From positions 1 to 13,146 of the forward strand of contig CAYPEL010000075.1 of NCBI GenBank assembly GCA_964409635.1: DNA of 13,146 nucleotides, read 5' to 3'. The notes beneath the pieces were generated by a model. The model saw only the letters and a list, made by a program, of their open reading frames with translations. It had not been told where the DNA came from and did no database searches. This document shows, one piece after another, positions 7,085 to 13,146 of the stretch (the stretch's first letter is position 1; each line of letters begins with the position of its first letter). Source of the DNA: CAYPEL01 sp964409635 (GTDB taxonomy: Bacteria; Pseudomonadota; Gammaproteobacteria; DSM-19610). Made by a program: the position numbers and the translations under genes.

Positions 7085-8211
7085 AGCCTTCGTTTTCGTC
7101 CTCCTTGCAACAGCATGTATTCGCGAGCGCGCCGCACAACGCGTAAGGGCGCTTCGATTCGTGAACCGAGCAGCGAGGAGCGTAAGCACATCTTGGTCTT
7201 GTGCCAGTTGCGTCTGGCCAATAATGCCAATGCCTGTTGATGGATCATACCCTCACCGATAGTCAGGGTGCCGGTGAGAAAACTCTGTTTGTAACGCTCT
7301 GAACCCTTGCCCAGATCCAGACGCTGCAGTCCATGTTCGCCAGCTTGCTGAAGAAGTTTCACCAGTAATATCGAACCGGGCGAATAGCTACCAAATTGCG
7401 GATCATAAGTCGGGAACCACCAGTGCATCACCGGACCACAACGCATGCCCAGGTGGACCGCAAGCACTTTATCTGCGCCGTAGAGAACAGAGCAGACGCC
7501 TTCGAAGCCATCGGAGCGTGCCTTTCTGATTCGCTGCATTGCTGCCACTACCCATGGGTAATTAAACATGACGATCCGGTTTGTACGCTGATGCTGTTGA
7601 GCTTTCCACGCCAGCAGCGCGTCGAATGCGCTATCGTCCAGGCACTGGTATTCAAACCTTAGCTCCCCTACTTCTCGCTCAAATTTTCTGGCCTTACGTA
7701 GAGTCTGGCTCAACTGTCGTGAGCCGCGCTCGCGCAAAAGGTCCTGATAGGCATCGTATCCTTCGCTGATATCAATATAAGGCGAAGTCGAAGTTTGCCA
7801 TTCGTAAGCAGATAGCGATGGAGTCCTGGTTAGCAGATGGTCGAAGTTCCAGGACTTCAAGCCGCAGCCTCGCAACAGCGACACCATGTCGATCTCCAGA
7901 TCAGGGCTTGCAATTATTCCATGAAATTCGCAAAGCCTCGCCCCGACACCAATAGCACCACCACCGGCAATGCGCTGGTGTGGAAAAAAGCCGACGTCGC
8001 GAGCGCCATCATTGATAACACCAACCTGGACACTACTGTGTACTTCGGCAATGCATTGTGTGTACGCCGGGTGCAAAAAAGGGGTCTGCATAACAGGATA
8101 GTCGTCCAGCAAGGCAGCCCAGTTTGCCAGTTGTTGCTCGCTTAAATCTCTGGCCTGGACTACTGAAATGCCTTTCACGACTGAAGTTAGCGAGTTAATA
8201 GGCGCCACCAT
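7081..8211 (-). CDS. FemAB/CelD-type GNAT acyltransferase, first gene of the flippase operon
   Basis: A complete 376-residue protein of the BioF2-like/CelD (BcsL) GNAT group. The N-terminal half includes TPFLHPAY (43-50) and FHGIIASP (96-103). The central linker RGSRQLSQTLRKARK (162-176) precedes the second GNAT-like domain, which carries LAVHLGM (250-256), HWWFPTYDP (263-271), YSPGSILLVKLL (276-287) and LDLGKGSERYKQSF (298-311). Members transfer an acyl or aminoacyl group and are frequent in exopolysaccharide and lipid-linked glycan loci; the donor and acceptor are not known. It is a full-length paralogue of the broken gene at 2507-3575, on the opposite strand. Its stop overlaps the next gene by ATGA. 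There is no clear Shine-Dalgarno before ATG 8211, and a GTG at about residue 12 is a weaker alternative. Confidence 0.88.
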   Translation of the reverse strand: MVAPINSLTSVVKGISVVQARDLSEQQLANWAALLDDYPVMQTPFLHPAYTQCIAEVHSSVQVGVINDGARDVGFFPHQRIAGGGAIGVGARLCEFHGIIASPDLEIDMVSLLRGCGLKSWNFDHLLTRTPSLSAYEWQTSTSPYIDISEGYDAYQDLLRERGSRQLSQTLRKARKFEREVGELRFEYQCLDDSAFDALLAWKAQQHQRTNRIVMFNYPWVVAAMQRIRKARSDGFEGVCSVLYGADKVLAVHLGMRCGPVMHWWFPTYDPQFGSYSPGSILLVKLLQQAGEHGLQRLDLGKGSERYKQSFLTGTLTIGEGMIHQQALALLARRNWHKTKMCLRSSLLGSRIEAPLRVVRRAREYMLLQGGRKRRL

Positions 8212-8272
8212 TTTTTCGATTGAGTGTTTTTGGTTGTAGGTTCATATCTGAAAGAACCCCCTGATTGTTCAT

Positions 8273-8302
8273 ATATTCAAGGTCGATTTGTGTATTTGTC
8301 AA
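8273..8302 (-). promoter_or_regulatory. Candidate promoter of the acyltransferase-flippase operon
   Basis: On the minus strand a perfect TTGACA (8302-8297) is followed 18 bp later by GAATAT (8278-8273), a poor -10, with AT-rich bases beyond. It lies about 60-90 bp upstream of the operon's first ATG. All four genes downstream are packed without room for other promoters, so one is needed here. The -35 is convincing, the -10 less so. Confidence 0.4.
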
Positions 8303-8592
8303 AATCTACAGCGGCCTGCGGATAATAGTTCCCGAACCTAACCACATCGTCAGCCGCTTGACCGGGCGCATTTTCACCGGCGGGCCTTCGGAAGCTAAAT
8401 CCGGTGGGTGCGATACAACAGACAGGCGTTTTCGCGAATTCATAGGCCTTCATTCAGTTCTCAGAAAAGGGGGATTAACAGGTACCACCTACCCTAACCG
8501 CCAGGTTCTTAGTGATCCTTTGGTCATTTGTTGGACAATTATGCCATGATGATCGTATAAATATGTTGACCGGTGTCGGATTTTTGCAGACC
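8303..8592. other. Non-coding stretch, no gene supported
   Basis: A plus-strand frame is open here (8265-8549), but its translation shows no family pattern, no ribosome-binding site and unusual composition for a protein. I treat it as chance. The stretch joins the operon's upstream region to the first transposase relic. Confidence 0.45.
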
Positions 8593-8693
8593 GACTCTAG
8601 ATATATGTCGTCGAGGAATAGCATTTGCAGGTGGACATTGAGATTTGGCTCGCTACCAAATCGCTGACTCAGGGTAACCGCTTCCCAGCGGGA
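8593..8693 (-). mobile_element. Relic of an IS91-family transposase gene, copy 1
   Basis: The minus-strand translation reads EAVTLSQRFGSEPNLNVHLQ and continues MLFLDDIYLE. This is the IS91/ISCR Y2 (HUH) transposase core, normally of the form RFGSALNLNVHFHMLFLDGVY. The second histidine of the HUH metal site has become Gln (HLQ), and family resemblance stops on both sides, so it is a dead fragment. 53 bp of it (8605-8657) matches 9861-9913 with 8 differences by my alignment. IS91 elements move by rolling-circle replication and can carry adjacent genes along. No origin or terminus end was identified. Confidence 0.75.
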
Positions 8694-9015
8694 TAGAAAT
8701 TACAGTTTACAATGCTTTGCAGTCTACCTGCTCGGTAAATTATCTGCATCCAATGTGGGAAATTTGTGGGAATCAAGTATGCTTGTATGGTGGCAGGTGC
8801 CGGGGTGGCAGGGACCTCAAGCTATGCTTCCGACCTTACGGTACGGACTACCGATAGCACTCGGTAGAGCGTTTGCAATGAACGCCGACAGCGGGATAAC
8901 GCAGGCTTTCGCCGATTACAGGAGCGGAAAGGTTTAACTTTTTATCTTTGTGACGGCCGCTCCACTAATTACTCTACAATTTGTATATTATAGATTATTT
9001 CTCCGATTCAATGTT
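8694..9015. other. Leader region of the oxygenase gene, no separate gene supported
   Basis: Open frame 8755-8937 (plus, 60 codons) has no recognisable family and I do not support it. From 8960 the DNA becomes AT-rich, with TATATTATAG-like sequence near 8984-8993 that could contain a -10, but no matching -35 at 16-18 bp. The GTG at 8950 would extend the oxygenase by 22 residues; see that gene for why it is not preferred. Confidence 0.4.
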
Positions 9016-9753
9016 ATGAATAGTGAGCAAATAGACGACTACTTAGAGTCGCATCAAGCCCCTGAAATTAGCCTGTTCGAAGAAGCGTTACCTGGATCGC
9101 TTTTCGAAAGGCTTACCCGAGCGATCCGCTCTATCGGCAAACAGCGTAGAAGACGCACATACAATACCACGTTCTGGTTTCCTTTGGGCGCAAGCCCGAC
9201 CAACGTTGCCGAAGAAGCGATTGTAGAATTGGTCAAACTGGCGAACCCGGCCCCGGAGTGCTTAGGCATTGAATGGTGGTTAGGGCGGCTTGATCATGGC
9301 AAGCAACTAGACTTTCATTTTGATCGAGATTTGACGCTATATAACAAAACCGGCCAGTTTGTAAACCCTCTGCATGGAAGCATCCTATATTTAAACTCTT
9401 TTCCTTCCAGCCCCACAGTAGTTCTGGATCAGATACCCAGTGCGGACGGATCATCGAAGATCCCGGAGAAACCGAAATACACGCAGGCCATCGAAGCCGT
9501 TTCGAATCGATATATGGTTTTTCCAGGCAACCTTCTCCACGGAGTCATACCCAATAAGGGCAGATCAAAGCTCGACAAATTTCTTGCGAAAGGTTTTAAA
9601 TCTTCCGAAATGCGCCTTAGCCTGCTGGTTAACTACTGGGATCGTCGCCCGTTACCTCCTATCTGTTTCGATTATGATGGCACGATATATGGTCAACTGA
9701 AAGACAAGCATGTCTTCCCGGTGAAATACCCACCCGCGCAAAAGTTAAGGTAG
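9016..9753 (+). CDS. 2-oxoglutarate/Fe(II)-dependent oxygenase (prolyl-4-hydroxylase-like)
   Basis: A 245-residue protein with the full double-stranded beta-helix metal triad. LDFHFDRD gives H101 and D103 (HxD), FPGNLLHGVIPN gives H175, and the 2-oxoglutarate-binding Arg is R200 in EMRLSLLVNYW. Such enzymes oxidise an amino-acid side chain, a peptide or a small molecule using O2 and 2-oxoglutarate in the cytoplasm, usually by hydroxylation. I chose ATG 9016 over GTG 8950 because the added 22 residues are hydrophobic and unlike the domain, though neither start has a Shine-Dalgarno. It stands alone, on the strand opposite to the operon, between two IS91-type transposase relics, which suggests arrival as mobile cargo. 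It may hydroxylate a protein or a glycan substituent; the substrate is unknown. Confidence 0.82.
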   Translation: MNSEQIDDYLESHQAPEISLFEEALPGSLFERLTRAIRSIGKQRRRRTYNTTFWFPLGASPTNVAEEAIVELVKLANPAPECLGIEWWLGRLDHGKQLDFHFDRDLTLYNKTGQFVNPLHGSILYLNSFPSSPTVVLDQIPSADGSSKIPEKPKYTQAIEAVSNRYMVFPGNLLHGVIPNKGRSKLDKFLAKGFKSSEMRLSLLVNYWDRRPLPPICFDYDGTIYGQLKDKHVFPVKYPPAQKLR

Positions 9754-9761
9754 ACCCGATT

Positions 9762-9935
9762 TCAGATAAAATCTGGCTCTGGCTCCGTCAACAGCTCTGG
9801 TGGACTAGGCACCGACCCCAAAGGCGGCGAAACATGAGCGGGGATTCTTTCGTCAGGTAGACGCCGTCGAGGAACAGCATGTGCGGGTGGACATTGAGAT
9901 TTAGCGCGCTACGCGAAAAGGGTTTTCCTGGCCTC
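9762..9935 (-). mobile_element. Relic of an IS91-family transposase gene, copy 2
   Basis: The minus strand encodes SALNLNVHPHMLFLDGVYLT followed by KESPLMFRRL, the IS91/ISCR transposase HUH core with both histidines kept (HPH). Near 9820 the frame breaks. A second frame then continues PSPPELLTE, which matches the region normally following FRRL in this family, so a frameshift split the gene before it was truncated. The overlapping long open frame reaching 10150 is an accident that joins this relic to REP sequence. Nothing of the N-terminal or C-terminal thirds of a transposase is visible. Confidence 0.75.
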
Positions 9936-10113
9936 CCAGAGTCGATGGTTTTTGTAGCAGCGGTACCTGAAAAAATGCAAATGGAATAGTGAAAATTATG
10001 ATAACTTATCACTGCTGTCCCGTTAACTGAGTTATATTTTGGTGTAGCTGGCGAAATACCGGGGAGATAGAGTGATTGGTGTTTTGGGGGCATGAATATC
10101 AATAACCTTCCCC

Positions 10114-10201
10114 CGTCATTCCGGCGCAGGCCCGAATCCAGTGGTTTCAAGGACTTACTGGGTACCGGCGGTTCGACGTTTCGGTCAAGTCCGGTATGAC
10201 G
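10114..10201. repeat. REP-type imperfect palindrome
   Basis: CGTCATTCCGG (10114-10124) pairs with CCGGTATGACG (10191-10201) at 10 of 11 positions. The left arm continues into CGCAGGCCCGAATCCAGTGG, the typical text of proteobacterial intergenic repeats; translated on the minus strand it gives the familiar LDSGLRRNDG. It marks an intergenic site between the transposase relic and the amidotransferase gene. Confidence 0.7.
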
Positions 10202-10209
10202 ATGCTGAG

Positions 10210-10238
10210 TTAACGAGATAGCAGTGAAAACTTATAAT
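10210..10238 (+). promoter_or_regulatory. Sigma-70-type promoter for the amidotransferase
   Basis: TTAACG (10210-10215) and a perfect TATAAT (10233-10238) are 17 bp apart, about 70 bp before the ATG at 10309. The -35 matches four of six consensus bases. It is the best promoter in the window and implies the gene is transcribed on its own. Confidence 0.6.
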
Positions 10239-10308
10239 ATTTTACCTTTAGGGTAGTCAAGAGTAAGCGCTCGCTGGTAAAGAACAATTAAATTATAAAT
10301 AATTATAT

Positions 10309-12297
10309 ATGTGTGGATTAGCTGGCATTCTATTTGCTGAGATGAATCACGAAGATTGGCGGGAAAATCTTACCAGAATGGGTGAGGCAATTCGCCATCG
10401 GGGTCCTGATGATGAGGGTATTTGGTTCGATGCCGAGGCTGGAGTGGGAATAGTGCATAGGCGTCTTTCCATCATTGATACATCGGCTGAAGGTCACCAA
10501 CCTATGATGTCAACTTCGGGTCACCTGGTTATGGCTTACAACGGTGAAATTTACAACTATTGTGAAATAAAGAAGGATTTGGTGAGTGCCGGAGTTAGCT
10601 TTAGAGGAGAAAGTGATTCTGAAGTTCTCTTGGCCGCGATTGAAAGTTGGGGAATAGATAAGACCTTAGGCCGATTGGCAGGAATGTTTTCATTTATTAT
10701 ATGGGATCGTAGGAGCCGTGGAATAACTTTATGCCGAGATCGAATAGGTATAAAACCTCTTTATTATGGCTGGCAAGGGGGGCGTTTATATTTTGCCTCT
10801 GAGTTACATGCCTTAAGAGCTTTGCCTGATTTTAATCCAGAGCTTGATCGAAATAATATCGCTTTATATACGCGTTACTGTGCAATTCCCCAGCCTTTTT
10901 CTGTTTATAAAGGAATTTTTAAATTACCCCCGGGTTGTTCTCTTAGTATCGGTGAAGATGCTCAAACTCTGGCGCCGTCTTTGCCGGAACCTCAGAAATA
11001 TTGGTCTGCATATGAGCGGGCTAGTCGGGGGTTAGAAAAGGCATATGAGGGGAGTTTTGAAGAGGCGAGTGATGATCTAGAAAAAATGTTAGAAAGCATA
11101 ATTAAATCCCATATGATATCGGATGTTCCTTTAGGAGCTTTTCTCTCGGGTGGACTCGATTCTAGTCTTGTATGTGCATTAATGCAGAAGATGAGTTCTT
11201 CACCCATTCGCACATTCAGTATTGGTTTATTAGAAAACGGGTATAACGAAGCTCAATATGCTAAAGAAGTTGCCAGGCATCTGGGTACTGAGCATACGGA
11301 TTTTTATTTAACTCCGAAAGAAGTTATGGGGAAGATTCCTCAAATTCTAAATTGTTGCGATGAGCCAATGGCTGATTCCTCTCAAATACCTACGTGGTAT
11401 GTGAGCCATCTAACTCGTCAGCATGTAACCGTCGCCTTATCGGGGGATGGAGGAGATGAGCTTTTTACTGGTTATTTGAGGTATCACTATATAGAAAAGT
11501 TATGGCGAAAATTGGCTCTTTTACCACTCCCTTTGAGAAGAGTTTTCGCTCTTATGTTGAGAAAAATATCACCGCAAAGGTGGGACCTGGGTGCAAGATA
11601 TTTGTCTCCCCTACTGCCGCGTTCATTGAAGCAGGTTCACTTGGGAAATAAATTGCACATGATAGCAAAAATGAGCTCAGCTTCAGGGTTGAGGGAGCTT
11701 TATGATTTTCGCCATTCAGATATCCTTAACCCGACAGATTATGTTTTAGGTTCTTCTCATATTGATACTGAAGTCAATTTGGATGACAACTGGGGGGTGA
11801 GCTCGTCTTTTATGGAGCAGATGATGCTGATGGATTCGATTACCTATTTACCAGACGAGATTTTGACAAAGGTTGACCGGACAAGTATGGGGGTTGGCCT
11901 GGAGGTTCGTGTACCTTTACTTGATCATCGTCTTTTTGAGTTTGCCTGGTCTTTGCCTTTGCAGTATAAATATAAACAAGGAGAAGGTAAGCGCATATTA
12001 AGGAATGTACTCTGCCGGCATGTTCCCAAGTCTTTAATTGATCGCCCTAAAATGGGATTTGGTGTTCCCATAGGTGATTGGATGCGAGGGGATTTACGTC
12101 CCTGGGTTGAAGAGTTGCTTGATGAAAAGCGACTCAGGGAGCAAGGGATATTTGATTCTCAAGTAGTTAGAAAAACATGGCAGTGCCATCTAAAAGGTGA
12201 AGATAAAAAGAATATTATCTGGAACTTAGTAGTCTTTCAGAATTGGATAGAAAATGAATCGAAGCCTTTGTCGAGGAAAGAGTTTGTTAATTGCTAG
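10309..12297 (+). CDS. asnB: Asparagine synthase (glutamine-hydrolysing) family amidotransferase
   Basis: The 662-residue protein starts MCGLAG, so Cys2 becomes the N-terminal nucleophile of the glutaminase domain after Met removal; this fixes the start even though no Shine-Dalgarno is present. Glutaminase landmarks are RHRGPDDEG (29-37), VHRRLSIID (49-57), NGEIYN (78-83) and ESDSE (101-105). The synthetase domain has the pyrophosphate loop LSGGLDSS (279-286) and SGDGGDELFTGY (378-389). It uses glutamine ammonia and ATP to amidate a carboxylate: aspartate in the classical AsnB, or a sugar or peptide carboxylate in exopolysaccharide clusters. It is about 100 residues longer than E. coli AsnB and closer to surface-glycan-associated relatives. 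Sampled lines are about 32-42% GC with many TTA, ATA and AGA codons, unlike the roughly 52-67% of sampled lines in the flippase operon, which suggests separate acquisition. Confidence 0.92.
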   Translation: MCGLAGILFAEMNHEDWRENLTRMGEAIRHRGPDDEGIWFDAEAGVGIVHRRLSIIDTSAEGHQPMMSTSGHLVMAYNGEIYNYCEIKKDLVSAGVSFRGESDSEVLLAAIESWGIDKTLGRLAGMFSFIIWDRRSRGITLCRDRIGIKPLYYGWQGGRLYFASELHALRALPDFNPELDRNNIALYTRYCAIPQPFSVYKGIFKLPPGCSLSIGEDAQTLAPSLPEPQKYWSAYERASRGLEKAYEGSFEEASDDLEKMLESIIKSHMISDVPLGAFLSGGLDSSLVCALMQKMSSSPIRTFSIGLLENGYNEAQYAKEVARHLGTEHTDFYLTPKEVMGKIPQILNCCDEPMADSSQIPTWYVSHLTRQHVTVALSGDGGDELFTGYLRYHYIEKLWRKLALLPLPLRRVFALMLRKISPQRWDLGARYLSPLLPRSLKQVHLGNKLHMIAKMSSASGLRELYDFRHSDILNPTDYVLGSSHIDTEVNLDDNWGVSSSFMEQMMLMDSITYLPDEILTKVDRTSMGVGLEVRVPLLDHRLFEFAWSLPLQYKYKQGEGKRILRNVLCRHVPKSLIDRPKMGFGVPIGDWMRGDLRPWVEELLDEKRLREQGIFDSQVVRKTWQCHLKGEDKKNIIWNLVVFQNWIENESKPLSRKEFVNC

Positions 12298-12434
12298 GAG
12301 TCTGTCGGAGTTAGGTAATCGTAGCGAGGGAAAGGCATTTTGAGTCAGGTTTGTTCTTTTCCGTCGAACCTTATAATTTTGTTTGATTAATAAAATTTAA
12401 TGAGAATTTGTGGATAGGAAGAATAAACGCTATG

Positions 12435-12554
12435 CCTGGCACGGAGCAGCCGTGGTCATAGCTGGCTTCGACGAGCTATGTTGATTCAGACTGGTGCGTC
12501 GAGCTACAAGAAATTTGGCGCCTTTATCAACCTCGTTAACTGCGTCGTGCCAGG
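12435..12554. repeat. 9-bp inverted repeat, arms 102 bp apart
   Basis: CCTGGCACG (12435-12443) and CGTGCCAGG (12546-12554) are exact reverse complements and bracket the possible decayed frame end. They could be ends of a small element or chance; no flanking target duplication is apparent. Confidence 0.35.
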
Positions 12555-12586
12555 TATTACCCGTAAGGCTTCAAAATAGGTAATAC
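12554..12586. repeat. 8-bp hairpin
   Basis: GTATTACC (12554-12561) pairs with GGTAATAC (12579-12586) around a 17-base loop. No T-run follows in either direction. Confidence 0.4.
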
Positions 12587-13146
12587 GCAGCAGGAAGTTA
12601 CCCCTGGCTGAAGCTCGGCTGGCGCTGTTCAATCATGAATCCGGCGCCACAGAGTTCAATATCATAGGCATATGGAATCCATGGTATTGAAGATCTCGCG
12701 CGCTACGCTGGGAAAGCTGTCGGCGATTCTATTGAAGTTCTCCAGGCAGTGCAAAGAGAATTCCAGTAAGCTGGCCAAATGCTACAATAACAAATTTTCC
12801 TGGTCCTACCCGTACATTATTTGATGGCCCAAAGTTCACTTCTGGATACCCTGTGCGTTGCCTGCGCGCGGGCGGGCAAAAGGACTTGTTGCGCGATTTC
12901 AACGATGATCAGATCGTCCCTATGATGAGGCAGGACAGTCGGCAAGGTGATCAGATCCTGTATTTTAATTGCGGAACATTGTCTGCCATCGAGTCAGCAA
13001 GCTTATGCCCGGACCGCCTCAGAAGAAATAACATGATACTGGTTATGCATGAGTATGCCATGCAATAATTAGTTGTTGATTTCGGTATTTTCAATCTTGA
13101 TACTCTGGCAAGAGATACGCTGGGGAAATTGAAGCTGGTAAATAAC

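Larger units (their letters stand above)
12430..12781 (-). pseudogene. Possible decayed gene, faintly phasin-like
   Basis: Two minus-strand stretches look protein-like but lie in different frames. The first (12781-12662, 40 codons including the stop) contains LASLLEFSLHCLENFNRIAD. The second (12558-12430, 43 codons including the stop) begins NTWHDAVNEVDKGAKF and ends MTTAAPCQA. The order and the amphipathic, alanine-rich end recall the N- and C-termini of polyhydroxyalkanoate granule proteins (phasins). The similarity is from memory of the family pattern only, and the middle part is unreadable. Chance open frames remain a fair alternative. Confidence 0.2.
12298..13146. other. Terminal stretch without a secure gene
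   Basis: The first 120 bp after the amidotransferase are AT-rich with no convincing terminator. From 12430 on the composition rises in GC and holds inverted repeats and a possible decayed minus-strand frame. An open frame on the plus strand (12853-13068, 71 codons) has no recognisable family and no ribosome-binding site, so I leave it uncalled. A 10-bp direct repeat, TGATCAGATC, occurs at 12906-12915 and 12948-12957. Confidence 0.5.

Noticed and set aside
7085..7189. N-terminal extension of the small membrane protein
   Set aside because: It lies inside the upstream acyltransferase gene, is basic and unlike a membrane-protein start, and the ATGA-coupled ATG at 7084 is a better start.
8265..8549. 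94-codon plus-strand frame
   Set aside because: No ribosome-binding site, no recognisable domain, and it overlaps the operon promoter region.
8755..8937. 60-codon plus-strand frame before the oxygenase
   Set aside because: No domain or initiation signal; its composition gives no support for coding.
9936..10150. N-terminal part of a 120-codon minus-strand frame as a new gene
   Set aside because: It reads REP sequence (LDSGLRRNDG) into the transposase relic; the join is accidental.
12853..13068. 71-codon plus-strand frame near the right edge
   Set aside because: No family resemblance, no Shine-Dalgarno and no neighbour coupling.
1..13146. CRISPR array, tRNA or rRNA genes
   Set aside because: No regularly spaced repeats and no recognisable RNA-gene cores were seen when reading both strands.

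Overview
The window looks like a piece of a proteobacterial (most likely betaproteobacterial) chromosome: an accessory region devoted to cell-surface polysaccharide or lipid-linked glycan work, with heavy gene decay and mobile-element debris. The lineage is inferred from the style of the genes (paired CelD/BcsL-type acyltransferases, a WcaL-like glycosyltransferase relic, a large asparagine-synthase amidotransferase) and from a degenerate REP-type palindrome. No marker gene fixes the taxonomy. I see no rRNA, tRNA or CRISPR.

Layout. Positions 1-1472 (minus) hold the N-terminal 490 codons of a membrane-anchored phosphoethanolamine-transferase/sulfatase-fold enzyme that runs off the left edge. 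Positions 1473-2090 have no convincing gene but carry several inverted repeats. Positions 2093-2510 (plus) are the wreck of a GT4-type glycosyltransferase: its N-terminus is legible after a one-base homopolymer slip, its catalytic middle is missing, and its last codons still overlap the next start by ATGA. Positions 2507-3575 (plus) are a FemAB/CelD-like GNAT acyltransferase broken by a run of 31 N. Converging on it is a compact minus-strand operon, 8211 to 3704: a second, paralogous CelD-like acyltransferase, a small multi-pass membrane protein, an ATP-grasp ligase and a polysaccharide flippase. Every junction in it overlaps or is separated by 2 bp.

Right of the operon the DNA is patchy. A 2-oxoglutarate/Fe(II) oxygenase gene (9016-9753, plus) lies between two relics of IS91-family transposase genes, both on the minus strand and covering the same conserved domain. 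Then come a REP-like palindrome, a good sigma-70-type promoter and an AT-rich 662-residue asparagine-synthase-like amidotransferase (10309-12297). The last 850 bp have no secure gene, only inverted repeats and perhaps a decayed reading frame.

How the genes may work together (inference). The operon has the parts for decorating a lipid-linked glycan or peptide-like group at the inner membrane and exporting it: a ligase that activates a carboxylate with ATP, an acyl- or aminoacyl-transferase, a membrane helper and a flippase. The broken plus-strand pair (glycosyltransferase plus acyltransferase paralogue) looks like a decaying second module of the same kind. The amidotransferase and the phosphoethanolamine-transferase-like enzyme fit the same surface-modification theme, but nothing in the sequence ties them to the operon directly.
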